DNA from: Bacillota bacterium
Lineage (GTDB): Bacteria > Bacillota_I > Bacilli_A > RF39 > UBA660
NCBI GenBank assembly: GCA_021771185.1
Contig: JAETPN010000012.1
Span: 1 to 39,897 of the forward strand
Reading direction: 5' to 3'
Length of the DNA stretch: 39,897 nt
In this document: piece after piece, positions 17,232 to 25,931 of the stretch
Layout: every line of letters begins with the position of its first letter
Position numbering within the stretch: position 1 is the stretch's first letter
Notes under the pieces: generated by a model
The model's database searches: none
What the model was told of the DNA's origin: nothing
What the model saw: only the letters and a program-made list of their open reading frames with translations
Position numbers and translations under genes: made by a program

Positions 17232-18197
17232 TCACCTCTTTTTCATTCGAAATATATATTCATATACACGATACGTAAAACGATTGATCGTTTTATAATA
17301 GAAATTCTTTAATCCTTTTTCTTTTTGTAAGTAAATATTCTTTTTCCAATATGGAAAATAATGTTCTACAAAGTCATAACCTTCATCTAAGATTTCACGA
17401 CGTAATTGTTTATCTTCAATTTGTATCGTTCTTAAGAAAGAACTTCCAAAAACAATACGCATAACAGAATATTCTAATTGATTTTTATATCTGCCAATAA
17501 TTTTTTTCTCTTCATAATATTTAATCGCATTTTCTAAAATTTGATAAATATCTCGAACACGTTCATTCTGGGTATTAGCAATTGATGTTGGTCTTTGAAT
17601 ATAGTGCACATAAGTATCATGAACACTATATACTTTTTCTACAAATGGAATAATTTTATAACACCAATCCACATCTTCATAACGGAGTCCTTTAGAAAAT
17701 GTGACACCTAATTTTTCAATTAAGGATCTACGATATAATTTATTCCAAGCAACTACTCGAATATCAACAATAATACGACTCATTTTTGTTACTTTACTGA
17801 TATCTTTGACAGATTTTTTTGGATATTCCCAAATAAAATCAGTTTCAACCATATCTGCATCATTTTCTTTTGCTTTCGCATACATTTTTTCATATAAATC
17901 ATGATCAATATAATCATCACTATCTAAAAATGCAAGATACTCTCCATGTGCATATTTCATTCCATAATTACGAGCGTCGCTAAGTCCTCCATTTTTTTTA
18001 AGATGATAGGAAAATCTAGCATCTTTTTTTGCGAATGATTTTGCAATTTTCGTACTCCCATCTTTGGATCCATCATCTACCAAAATAACTTCAATATCTT
18101 TTAATGTTTGATTTTTTAAACTATTTAGACATTTTTCAATATAATCTTCTACATTATAGAAGGGTACTACTACACTAATTTTCGGTTTCTCCTTCAT
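17232..18197 (-). CDS. GT2 family glycosyltransferase (EpsJ-like)
   Basis: 321 residues. PKISVVVPFYNVEDYIEKCL, ILVDDGSKDGS, KKNGGLSDARNYG and FLDSDDYIDHDLYEKM place it in the GT2 subgroup typical of exopolysaccharide loci. The C-terminal half is basic and aromatic, probably a membrane-associated acceptor region. It has the same length as, and clear N-terminal similarity to, the next upstream gene at 18209, which suggests tandem duplication. AGGGAG precedes the ATG. Confidence 0.9.
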   Translation of the reverse strand: MKEKPKISVVVPFYNVEDYIEKCLNSLKNQTLKDIEVILVDDGSKDGSTKIAKSFAKKDARFSYHLKKNGGLSDARNYGMKYAHGEYLAFLDSDDYIDHDLYEKMYAKAKENDADMVETDFIWEYPKKSVKDISKVTKMSRIIVDIRVVAWNKLYRRSLIEKLGVTFSKGLRYEDVDWCYKIIPFVEKVYSVHDTYVHYIQRPTSIANTQNERVRDIYQILENAIKYYEEKKIIGRYKNQLEYSVMRIVFGSSFLRTIQIEDKQLRREILDEGYDFVEHYFPYWKKNIYLQKEKGLKNFYYKTINRFTYRVYEYIFRMKKR

Positions 18198-18208
18198 TCT
18201 AACACTCC

Positions 18209-19174
18209 CTATTTAAGTTTTCTTTCAAATTTATTAATATAATATTTTAGATTAAAATGAACAATCCCTCTTTTTATTCGTCTAGGTAATGTATTACCTA
18301 ATAAATATGTACTGATTTTTCTTCTTTTCAATTCTTTAATATAAAAATTCAAAGATGATTTTGGTACAATTTTACTTTTTGAAAGTAAAACATTTGCGAT
18401 GAAACTATGATAATATTTTTTTGTTTCTAAAGATACAGAAGTTGTATCGATTTTTTTTATTAAATCATCAAAATGATATAATAAGTCATTCATTCGTTTA
18501 ATTAATTGCTCTTCCTTTGGATTCGTCATAATACTATTTTCACGAATCAAATAATTATATCCATAATAAGGAATAGACACCATCGTTTTAGCCTGTACTA
18601 AAACATAAGGGGTTAATCCAAAGTCTTCATGCAATTTTCCTAAAGCATATTCAAACTTATGTTCCGTCCAAAAATCTTTTCGGTAAGCATAAGCCCATGC
18701 TGGTTCTACTAATAATCCCTCTGTTTCGATTAATTTTTTAAAGCCTTCCTCTCCCGAACAACAATCAAACGTAACTGTAGGAAGTTTCGTTGTTTTTCTT
18801 GTATATTCATTCACTTCATTAATCGCAAAACGAATCACATCTACTTCTTGTTTTTTAATCACTTGATTTAGTTTTTTTAATAAACCAGGTTCGATAGAAT
18901 CATCACTATCAACAAAAAGTAAATATTCCCCTCGTGCTTTTTTTACTCCGAAATTTCTAGCACTAGATAATCCCCCATTCTTCTTTTTAAAAGTTCGAAC
19001 ACGGCTATCTTTTTTTGCATATAACTCCATAAAATAATCAGAGTGATCTTTCGTTCCATCATTTACAACAATCACTTCAAAATCTGTAAAAGTTTGGTTT
19101 AAGATACTATCTAAACATTTTTCAATATAATCTTCTACATTATATACTGGGACAATAATACTAAACTTTGGCAT
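18209..19174 (-). CDS. GT2 family glycosyltransferase (EpsJ-like)
   Basis: 321 residues. Motifs PKFSIIVPVYNVEDYIEKCL, VVNDGTKDHS, KKNGGLSSARNFG and FVDSDDSIEP show a GT2 enzyme closely related to its neighbour at 17232. AGGAGG is well placed before the ATG at 19174. The first 14 bases lie inside the end of mtaB, so the polysaccharide genes are physically joined to the rsmE-mtaB operon. Confidence 0.9.
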   Translation of the reverse strand: MPKFSIIVPVYNVEDYIEKCLDSILNQTFTDFEVIVVNDGTKDHSDYFMELYAKKDSRVRTFKKKNGGLSSARNFGVKKARGEYLLFVDSDDSIEPGLLKKLNQVIKKQEVDVIRFAINEVNEYTRKTTKLPTVTFDCCSGEEGFKKLIETEGLLVEPAWAYAYRKDFWTEHKFEYALGKLHEDFGLTPYVLVQAKTMVSIPYYGYNYLIRENSIMTNPKEEQLIKRMNDLLYHFDDLIKKIDTTSVSLETKKYYHSFIANVLLSKSKIVPKSSLNFYIKELKRRKISTYLLGNTLPRRIKRGIVHFNLKYYINKFERKLK

Positions 19175-20447
19175 AAATACCTCCTATCATATAAGGATAC
19201 TCTACTTTTTCTAAAACTACTTTTTGAATTTGATTTAAATCATCTTGAGTTCCTGGGCACTTTACAGATAAATAATTTCCAGTATGCCCAATCAACATTT
19301 CATCTTTGATGATTTCTGGTAAAAACTCTAGCTCTTTTCCAACAAATTGTTCCATATAAGCAATTTCTAATTGCTTAGATACTCCTAATAGACGATGAAC
19401 ACGTTCTTTTTTCGTTCTTTCATCTACCACTTCCTGCATCTCTGCTGCTAGGGTTCCGTCGCGTTTTGAAAATGGAAACACATGAATTTTAGAGAACTTC
19501 ATTTGTTTTACAGTTTCTAATGTTTCCTGAAACAATTCTTCTGTTTCTCCAGGAAAACCAACAATCACATCGGTTGTAACAGACATTAGAGGTCGAATTG
19601 AACGAATTTGATTTAATTTATCCATAAATTCTTTTTTATTATACTTGCGATGCATCGCTTTTAAAATAGTGTCACTTCCACTTTGCAATGGAATATGCAT
19701 GTGATCTACTAAGATAGGATACTTCTTTAATAAATCTAGTAATTCTTCAGTAATTTCATTCATTTCAATCGAAGAAATACGAATACGTTCTAGTCCTTTA
19801 ATACAAACTAAGTCACGAAGCAAGGTTGCGAGGGTTACATTTTGATACTCACTTCCATAATGCCCTGTATGAATTCCCGTTAATACAATTTCTTTATGGC
19901 CATCTTGAACTAAACTACAAACTTCAGAAACCACTTGCGAGTGTTCTTTACTTCGTACTGGGCCTCTTGTATAAGGGATAATGCAATAAGTACAAAAATT
20001 TTCACAACCATCTTGAATCTTAACAAATGCTCTTGTCTGATTAAAATGTTGAAGATTCATATCTTCAAACGGTTGTTTTTCTAAAGACTTAATATCTACG
20101 ATTGGTCTTTGATTTTTAAAAAATTCTTCAATATAAGAAATAAGATTCCCTTTTCCTACATTTCCTAAAACAATAGATACACCAATTTCTACTAAATTAT
20201 TTGAATGATACTGACTCATACATCCAGTAACAATAACTATTTTATGGGGTTCCTTTAAAGCATGACGAATACTTTTCATCGATTTTTGATCAGCAACATT
20301 TGTTACTGTACAAGTATTAATGATAATAATATCAGCGGTTTCCTTTCTAGAAACTTCTTGATACCCAATATTTAGTAATTGTTCACGCATGACATTTGAT
20401 TCATAAGTATTTACTTTACATCCTAAGGTTATCATTTTAAATTTCAT
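19161..20447 (-). CDS. mtaB: tRNA (N6-threonylcarbamoyladenosine(37)-C2)-methylthiotransferase MtaB
   Basis: 428 residues with the three methylthiotransferase domains. The N-terminal domain has cluster cysteines in TLGCKVN, NTCTVTN and VTGCMSQ. A radical-SAM domain follows with CENFCTYCIIPYTRGPVRS, where CxxxCxxC binds the 4Fe-4S cluster. A C-terminal TRAM-like region ends the protein. The N-terminal TLGCKVNTYES is typical of MtaB rather than MiaB. It converts t6A37 to ms2t6A37 in ANN-decoding tRNAs. It lies in an operon with rsmE, as in other Firmicutes. Confidence 0.93.
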   Translation of the reverse strand: MKFKMITLGCKVNTYESNVMREQLLNIGYQEVSRKETADIIIINTCTVTNVADQKSMKSIRHALKEPHKIVIVTGCMSQYHSNNLVEIGVSIVLGNVGKGNLISYIEEFFKNQRPIVDIKSLEKQPFEDMNLQHFNQTRAFVKIQDGCENFCTYCIIPYTRGPVRSKEHSQVVSEVCSLVQDGHKEIVLTGIHTGHYGSEYQNVTLATLLRDLVCIKGLERIRISSIEMNEITEELLDLLKKYPILVDHMHIPLQSGSDTILKAMHRKYNKKEFMDKLNQIRSIRPLMSVTTDVIVGFPGETEELFQETLETVKQMKFSKIHVFPFSKRDGTLAAEMQEVVDERTKKERVHRLLGVSKQLEIAYMEQFVGKELEFLPEIIKDEMLIGHTGNYLSVKCPGTQDDLNQIQKVVLEKVEYPYMIGGIYAKV

Positions 20448-20461
20448 GCGATCACTTCCTT

Positions 20462-21160
20462 TTATAATTGATTTCTAAAATCACGAAGTTCATTTAAGAA
20501 TGCTTCCTCTTCCTGAACTTCTGAATAATTTTGTTCTTCTAAAACAGACAATACTTCATCGGATTCTTTCTTCACTGGAATATGTGGATAATCTACTTTT
20601 TGTTCCTGTCTTCCGTAAATTGGTGAAATAAATTCTGTGTTTTGAAATTTCTTTTTTTCTTGTAAAACTGGATGGATTTCCTCTTTTTCATCTTTAACGA
20701 TAAAATCAGGCTTTTCTTCTACTTGAGATAAGATAGGTTCTTCTACAGTATCCTTTGTTTCCTTATGCAAATTCAACACTTCTCTTACAGAAATAGGACT
20801 TTGTTCCTGTGCAAGTTCTTCTTCCTCTGTAAAGGTTTCTACTGCACGCTTTAATTCTTTATAACTAATAATAGACGCTTCTTCTTGTTCCTGTTCAAAA
20901 TCGACAACTTTATCCTTATTCTGTTCTTCCAAATCTGCGGCCATTTGATCTAACATAGCAGCAATATTCATTTGTGGTTGCGATGCAGGTTGTTCTTTTT
21001 TTTCAGCTTCTTTTTTAAGTTTATTTTCAAATTTAATTTCCCTCTTTAATTCTTCTTCATACGCTTTTTCTCTCTTTTTCGCACAATATAGATAAAAAAA
21101 ACATCCACCTAATAAAAGAATTGCTACAATTAAAATAAATACAATAAATTTTACTTCCAT
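20462..21160 (-). CDS. Membrane-anchored acidic protein of unknown function
   Basis: 232 residues from ATG 21160. GTG 21169 and ATG 21166 are possible, but GGAG is best spaced for 21160. One N-terminal membrane helix (about residues 4-25) is followed by a charged coiled region and a long Glu-rich, low-complexity tail. Two short motifs stand out: IISYKELKRAVE near the middle and EFISPIYGR near residue 180. They look like peptide ligands in a disordered chain. The protein is probably anchored with its bulk in the cytoplasm. The function is not recognised; it lies between rsmE and mtaB in one operon. Confidence 0.75.
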   Translation of the reverse strand: MEVKFIVFILIVAILLLGGCFFYLYCAKKREKAYEEELKREIKFENKLKKEAEKKEQPASQPQMNIAAMLDQMAADLEEQNKDKVVDFEQEQEEASIISYKELKRAVETFTEEEELAQEQSPISVREVLNLHKETKDTVEEPILSQVEEKPDFIVKDEKEEIHPVLQEKKKFQNTEFISPIYGRQEQKVDYPHIPVKKESDEVLSVLEEQNYSEVQEEEAFLNELRDFRNQL

Positions 21161-21165
21161 TTTCA

Positions 21166-21879
21166 TCACTCCATGGATTCATATAAAAGAACACTTAGAC
21201 AAAAAAGCGGAGCAGTCTCTACTCTAAGAATTGATTTCCCCAAAGTAACAGGTGAAAACCCCTTTTCAATCAACGTATTCTCTTCATTTAATGTAAAGCC
21301 TCCCTCAGGCCCTACTGCTATAAATATTTTATCATAGACCTTATGGTTTTGCAAAAATAATTTAATGTTATTTTGTGGTTTTCTAGTGGAACACATCAAT
21401 TTAATCCCACCTTCATCTTCTAAAGCTTCTAACTTTAAAATATTTGGTCGAACAAGTGGGATGGTTAATCGTTTTGCTTGTTCACTAGCCTCTTTCATAA
21501 TCATTTGCCAACGTTCTAATTTTTTCATTATTTTTTTAGGTTCTAATTTAACCACAGATCGTTCAGTATAAATAAGTTGAATTTCATCAATTCCAAGTTC
21601 TGTCGCCTTTTGTAATACCATATCCATTTTTTGTTCTTTCAATAAAGGAAGTAACAAAATTTTTTGAGGCTGTTTTTCCTCTTTTGCAAGAACTGTTAAT
21701 GGTTTGGTTCGAACCATTTGATCTATTTGAACAATTTCACATTCATAAGCTACCTTTTGATATACAACTTCTATGTGATCGCCTATATTCATACGCATCA
21801 CTTTCGTAATATGATGCGTATCATAATCATTCAAAATAAAATCATCATTCAATTTTTTATTTGTAAAATACCTTTGCAT
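21166..21879 (-). CDS. rsmE: 16S rRNA (uracil(1498)-N3)-methyltransferase RsmE
   Basis: 237 residues. MQRYFT at the N-terminus, YDTHHITKVMRMNIGD (PUA-like part), LLPLLKEQKMDMVLQKATELGI and the SPOUT knot AVGPEGGFTLNEE, LGKSILRVETAPL are diagnostic. It methylates N3 of U1498 in 16S rRNA. I place the start at ATG 21879 because AGAGGTG lies six bases upstream. An in-frame ATG at 21897 overlaps the likely -10 box and would give a non-family extension. It is the first gene of the operon. Confidence 0.94.
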   Translation of the reverse strand: MQRYFTNKKLNDDFILNDYDTHHITKVMRMNIGDHIEVVYQKVAYECEIVQIDQMVRTKPLTVLAKEEKQPQKILLLPLLKEQKMDMVLQKATELGIDEIQLIYTERSVVKLEPKKIMKKLERWQMIMKEASEQAKRLTIPLVRPNILKLEALEDEGGIKLMCSTRKPQNNIKLFLQNHKVYDKIFIAVGPEGGFTLNEENTLIEKGFSPVTLGKSILRVETAPLFCLSVLLYESME

Positions 21880-21895
21880 AATCTTCACCTCTTTC

Positions 21896-21901
21896 ATTAT
21901 A
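21896..21901 (-). promoter_or_regulatory. Probable -10 element of the rsmE operon
   Basis: TATAAT on the minus strand lies about 17 bases before the rsmE start. No good -35 box is visible at 16-18 bp (GTCCAA at best), so the promoter may be weak or activated. It is divergent from the promoter at 21963. Confidence 0.4.
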
Positions 21902-21962
21902 CCTTAAATTAACTCACTTTGGACTGTTTTTGTGAAATTTTTCTGAAATTAGGGATTCTTCC

Positions 21963-21992
21963 TTTACAATCTTATTTTTAAGATTATATAAT
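21963..21992 (+). promoter_or_regulatory. Promoter of the unknown gene at 22012
   Basis: The boxes are TTTACA (21963-21968) and TATAAT (21987-21992) with an 18-bp spacer. It ends 19 bases before the ATG at 22012, so the leader is very short. Confidence 0.65.
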
Positions 21993-22011
21993 AACATTGC
22001 GGGGTGATTGT

Positions 22012-22692
22012 ATGAAAGAAAATAACATTATATCCATTACAGAAATGATGGATTTTATTTGTTTTTATAAACAAAAATTAGACAGTAAAAAAAATAGTTC
22101 TTTGGAAGAAGAAAAGAATAAAGCGATCGAAAAAAAGCTACAACCATTAAAGAAAAAAGTAGAACAATTAGAAATTATTGATGATGCTGATGAGGCTATT
22201 ACGGTGATTGATAAAAAACAAAATGCAGACGTTTTAATTCAAATTGAAACAACAAAGGGTACAAATACATATTTTCAAACCAATGATTGTATCACGAAAC
22301 AAGATCAAGTGATCCCCTCTCTTCATCACGCAGAAATTGCGGCTAATGAAGAGGTTGCTATGACCTTAGATGACGACAGAACGATTCATCACCAAATTAT
22401 CGCATCATTAAAAGATATCGAACTTTTTATGAATTACTCGTTTCTTCATATCAAAACAACCGATCCAATGACTATTTTTAAGTTTAATTTAGAACAACAA
22501 TTTCTTATTTTTAAAAATATAGAAAAACCAATTCAAGATTTTAAAAACCAAGAAGTAAAAGATATTGGTATTTATTTAGATGATATTCCTAAAGAAATGA
22601 AGTTATATTATCAAGAATTTATGAATCAAGAAGAAGAAAAAGGGATTCATAAGGTTCGAAAGTTATTAAAAAAATTAGGAAATTTTTCCTAA
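22012..22692 (+). CDS. Hypothetical protein, unknown function
   Basis: 226 residues. I choose ATG 22012 over an in-frame TTG at 21997 because GGGGTG lies five bases before the ATG. The protein is soluble, Lys/Glu-rich, with a likely coiled coil around residues 30-60, and has no signal peptide or membrane helix. I recognise no catalytic motif or family. It is divergent from rsmE and convergent with trxA, with which it shares a terminator only a few bases wide, so it is a single-gene unit. Confidence 0.75.
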   Translation: MKENNIISITEMMDFICFYKQKLDSKKNSSLEEEKNKAIEKKLQPLKKKVEQLEIIDDADEAITVIDKKQNADVLIQIETTKGTNTYFQTNDCITKQDQVIPSLHHAEIAANEEVAMTLDDDRTIHHQIIASLKDIELFMNYSFLHIKTTDPMTIFKFNLEQQFLIFKNIEKPIQDFKNQEVKDIGIYLDDIPKEMKLYYQEFMNQEEEKGIHKVRKLLKKLGNFS

Positions 22693-22698
22693 TTTTTT
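22668..22698. terminator. Bidirectional terminator between the 22012 gene and trxA
   Basis: AAAAAATTAGGAAA and TTTCCTAATTTTTT form a near-perfect inverted repeat with T runs in both directions. It overlaps the last codons and stop of the plus-strand gene and the edge of the trxA stop, so two convergent genes end on one hairpin. Confidence 0.75.
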
Positions 22699-22987
22699 AT
22701 TTATTTTCATTAATCCAATTGCTTAATAATTCTTTAGGCATAAAACCAACTTTTTTAGAAATTTCTTTTCCATCCTTAAATAAAATTAAAGTTGGAACGC
22801 TCATAATTCCATAAGACCTGGCAAGTTCTTGTTCTTTATCAATATCAATTTTAACTACCTTAAAATCACTACGATCTTCTTCTAACTCCTCTAACACTGG
22901 GGATAACATTTTACAAGGTCCACACCATGTCGCAAAAAAGTCTACAACAGTTACACCCTCTTTTACCATTTCATTTAAATCTTTCAT
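22697..22987 (-). CDS. trxA: Thioredoxin
   Basis: 96 residues of the thioredoxin fold. The redox site FFATWCGPCKML lies near residues 19-30 and the cis-proline loop SVPTLILF near 70. It reduces protein disulfides in the cytoplasm. It is slightly shorter than the usual 105 residues, mainly at the N-terminus. AGGAG precedes the ATG. It lies 10 bases after the CvpA-like gene, so the two are cotranscribed. Confidence 0.92.
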   Translation of the reverse strand: MKDLNEMVKEGVTVVDFFATWCGPCKMLSPVLEELEEDRSDFKVVKIDIDKEQELARSYGIMSVPTLILFKDGKEISKKVGFMPKELLSNWINENK

Positions 22988-22997
22988 CTACATTCTC

Positions 22998-23708
22998 CTA
23001 TCTATATTTATTTAATACAGAGTCTACATTAGGCATATCTAATTTTTTTTGATTAATTAAACGCTCTGTAGATTCTACGGTAATCACTTTATATTTTAGA
23101 AACAAATCTAGAGTTTCTAAATTAAACTCACTAGCTTGATTCATCACTTCATATTTATCTTTTAATTCTTCAAATTCTTTAAAAACTTTCATGGTCTTTG
23201 AAACATGTGTAGATAAAATTGGTGTAGAATTTAAAATTTTATCTGCATACTTACTACCATTTAATATATTTCCTGTAAAAAATGGTAAGGAACATACATA
23301 AAGTCCAATAAATACAATAATAAAATATTCAATGACTCCAACGACTGCCCCTAAAATTTTTGATGGAATTCCTAAAATGATGGTAAATGTTAGAATTTTT
23401 TCAAAGATTTTTGTAAACGTTAATAAAATTCTAAATATAATTAATAAAATATTAAATACAATTAGAAAAGCAATCACTTCGTATAACGCAATATTTAAAA
23501 CTGTTACACCTTTAAAAATACCACCAAATTTAAAAAATGGTAAATGTTCATATAAAAAGACAGAAATATAATTTTTAAAATAGAATGCTAATACAGTAAT
23601 TACTAAAATTCCTAAAAAAGAAACAAGTTGTCTAGTAAATCCATGTTTGAAACCTATCACCGCACCATATAAAAGAAGTAAAATAATAATAACATCAACA
23701 ATATTCAT
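22998..23708 (-). CDS. CvpA family membrane protein
   Basis: 236 residues. MNIVDVIIILLLLYGAVIGFKHGF is the characteristic start of the CvpA (colicin V production) family. Four to five membrane helices follow within the first 150 residues, then a mostly helical soluble tail. The family is membrane-bound and linked to envelope stress or export in other bacteria; the molecular role is unclear. AGGAGGTAG precedes the ATG. Confidence 0.85.
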   Translation of the reverse strand: MNIVDVIIILLLLYGAVIGFKHGFTRQLVSFLGILVITVLAFYFKNYISVFLYEHLPFFKFGGIFKGVTVLNIALYEVIAFLIVFNILLIIFRILLTFTKIFEKILTFTIILGIPSKILGAVVGVIEYFIIVFIGLYVCSLPFFTGNILNGSKYADKILNSTPILSTHVSKTMKVFKEFEELKDKYEVMNQASEFNLETLDLFLKYKVITVESTERLINQKKLDMPNVDSVLNKYR

Positions 23709-23724
23709 AACTACCTCCTACTTC

Positions 23725-23753
23725 ATTATATTACAAATATTTATAAAAAGAAA
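23725..23753 (-). promoter_or_regulatory. Probable promoter of cvpA-trxA
   Basis: TATAAT (23725-23730) sits 16 bases upstream of the start at 23708. The -35 region at 17 bp is weak (TTTCTT, 23748-23753). The -10 call is fair and the -35 call is poor. Confidence 0.4.
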
Positions 23754-23834
23754 GTTTTTTCACATCATTAGTCTAATACGTCTTTTTTAATTATTTCTAT
23801 TTTTATTCTAATTATACTAATAAAATGTTTTTAT

Positions 23835-24857
23835 TTAAAGAAACTTTCGCAGAATTGGTACCTTTCGCATGATATAAATTAAAATACTACTAACAATAAA
23901 TGTTATCCATACTGTTCCTAAAATGCCAAGACATGGGTTTATGTTATAAATAAATTGAATTCTAAAATATACCATATAATAAATGATAAAATGGATCAAA
24001 TAAATACCAAAAGTTGTATCAGAAATTGTCGCAAGAAGATGTTGAAGTTTTTTTGAAAATGAAATTTTATGACACAAATAACGAATGATGTAAAAGAACG
24101 ATGGTGCTATCATTACTACCCATAAATTAGAAATATTATCTAATGCGAAGGATAACTTGTGATGCACTAAAAATGGAAGAAACATAGATAAACTCATCAT
24201 AGTGTAACCAATCAAAAACGTGATAGTGGCAATCTTCAAATGTTTATTTGTTAATGGCAATTTAAATACGTAATACCCTATCATGTAATAACCAATAATA
24301 TCAGGAAACGTTGCTCTAAAAAAACTAGAACTGAAAGAAATATTGAAATAAATGGAACATAAATTTAAGATGCCAGGTAAGATTAAAAAAATCAAATAAA
24401 AAAAATGATAATCTTTTTCTTTAAACTGACAAAGCATTTTTTGAAGAAACGGTGTTACTAAATAAAGTCCTATCAACATATACAGATACCAATAAGGTGT
24501 TTTTATTGGATCTTTTAAAAAAGATAATAAAAATGTTACAAATGAAATCTGGTTTGTTTCAGTTTCTTTCAAATATAATATGAGTGATATAAAAAATAAC
24601 GGAACAAAAATGCGAAAAATCTTTCGTCCTATATCTTTATAGCTACTTTTTTTACCTAATAATAAAGCTCCTGTAACCATAATAAAAAGTGGAACAGCTA
24701 TTTTATACAAGCCATAGTGAAGTGAATAAAAAATTGCCCCTAGTGTATTACTACCAGCGTAATCATCCATAAAAAACATCACATGATTAAAAATCACAAG
24801 GAAACATGCACAAATTTTTATGATGTCTAGATCACAATATCGTTTTGTCTCTTTCAT
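23835..24857 (-). CDS. Acyltransferase 3 family membrane protein
   Basis: 340 residues with about ten membrane helices. The N-terminal DLDIIKICACFLVIFNHVMFF contains the family's catalytic-type histidine, and PLFIMVTGALLL is the second conserved block. Acyltransferase-3 proteins O-acetylate peptidoglycan, polysaccharide or other surface glycans by moving an acyl group across the membrane. With a polysaccharide locus nearby, glycan acetylation is a plausible role, which is inference. There is no C-terminal SGNH domain. AGGAG precedes the ATG. Confidence 0.85.
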   Translation of the reverse strand: MKETKRYCDLDIIKICACFLVIFNHVMFFMDDYAGSNTLGAIFYSLHYGLYKIAVPLFIMVTGALLLGKKSSYKDIGRKIFRIFVPLFFISLILYLKETETNQISFVTFLLSFLKDPIKTPYWYLYMLIGLYLVTPFLQKMLCQFKEKDYHFFYLIFLILPGILNLCSIYFNISFSSSFFRATFPDIIGYYMIGYYVFKLPLTNKHLKIATITFLIGYTMMSLSMFLPFLVHHKLSFALDNISNLWVVMIAPSFFYIIRYLCHKISFSKKLQHLLATISDTTFGIYLIHFIIYYMVYFRIQFIYNINPCLGILGTVWITFIVSSILIYIMRKVPILRKFL

Positions 24858-24964
24858 TCCATCACTCTCCTATTTATTAGTATATCATTAATTTACATTC
24901 AATTTAACATTTTTTCTATAACATTTTTCTTTTTCATGATAAAATAATCTTAGGATGTGAGAAA

Positions 24965-25915
24965 ATGACAATTACATTAAAATTAAGTAAAAATACGAGG
25001 GAAAAAATGATTGAATACTTCGAAGATAAGAAAAGACCTAAGACTCCTCCCTATGCGGTTTTTCAAGCAGATGAAGCTGATACTGTTGTAACTCTTTACG
25101 AGTCTGGTAAAGTTGTTTTCCAAGGAATTAGTGCAGATATTGATGCGACGATGTGGAAACAAATGGAACAAAATTTAAATCCAGGTAAAAAAATTGAAGA
25201 AAAAAATAGTGATGATAAAAAGAAAAAGGATAAACTTGAAACGAAGATCGATCCTAACATTTATTATGCTAGTACGATTGGTAGTGACGAAGTTGGAACT
25301 GGGGATTATTTCGGGCCTATTGTTGTAAGTGCAGCTTATGTCAATCGTGAGAATATTTCTTTCTTAGAAGAATTGGGTGTTAAAGATTCTAAAAAAATGA
25401 CAGATGATAAAATTTTAGAAGTTGTTCCTAAATTAATTAAAAAGATTCCTTATCAAAGTGTTATCTTATCAAATAAAGAATACAATGAAAAATATAATGA
25501 TGATATAAATATGAATAAAATAAAAGCGATCTTACATAATCGTGTTCTTGGTAAAATGCGTGAGAGTGTTCAAGATGAAGTCAACTATATCGTTGTTGAT
25601 GAATTTGCAAAAAGTTATATTTACTATAATTACTTAAGAAGTAGTAATAACGTAGTTCGTGGTATTACGTTCTTAACAAAGGGTGAAGATAAATGTTTAG
25701 CCGTTGCTTGTGCATCACTTATTAGCCGTTATATTTTTATTAAAGAATTTGATAAATTAGGTGAAAGTGTTGGACTATTTTTACCGAAGGGTGCCGGGTC
25801 TAAAGTTGATGAAGCCGGAAAAGAAATTGCAAGTAAGTATGGCTTTGACAAATTAAAAGATGTGGCAAAATTAAATTTTAAAAATACTGAAAAAATAAAA
25901 GCAATGATGAAATAA
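24965..25915 (+). CDS. rnhC: Ribonuclease HIII
   Basis: 316 residues, normal for RNase HIII. The N-terminal part of about 90 residues is the TBP-like substrate-binding domain, then a Lys-rich linker. The catalytic domain starts with IGSDEVGTGDYFGPIVV, in which D and E are metal ligands. LGVKDSKKM and YIVVDEFAKS follow. It cleaves RNA in RNA-DNA hybrids. AGGATGTGAG precedes the ATG; the upstream -10 (TAAAAT near 24940) is only fair. It is divergent from the acyltransferase gene. Confidence 0.94.
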   Translation: MTITLKLSKNTREKMIEYFEDKKRPKTPPYAVFQADEADTVVTLYESGKVVFQGISADIDATMWKQMEQNLNPGKKIEEKNSDDKKKKDKLETKIDPNIYYASTIGSDEVGTGDYFGPIVVSAAYVNRENISFLEELGVKDSKKMTDDKILEVVPKLIKKIPYQSVILSNKEYNEKYNDDINMNKIKAILHNRVLGKMRESVQDEVNYIVVDEFAKSYIYYNYLRSSNNVVRGITFLTKGEDKCLAVACASLISRYIFIKEFDKLGESVGLFLPKGAGSKVDEAGKEIASKYGFDKLKDVAKLNFKNTEKIKAMMK

Positions 25916-25926
25916 TCATTGCTTTT
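25897..25926. terminator. Bidirectional terminator of rnhC and the RhuM-like gene
   Basis: A 12-bp perfect stem: AAAAGCAATGAT (25897-25908), a 6-base loop, then ATCATTGCTTTT (25915-25926). It contains the rnhC stop codon. On the minus strand it is followed by ATTTTTTC, so it serves the RhuM-like gene at least as well as rnhC. Confidence 0.75.
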
Positions 25927-25931
25927 GCTAT

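Noticed and set aside
23755..23785. Short ATTAG-A-CTAAT palindrome upstream of the cvpA promoter as an operator
   Set aside because: Only five base pairs with a one-base centre in very A/T-rich DNA; easily chance.
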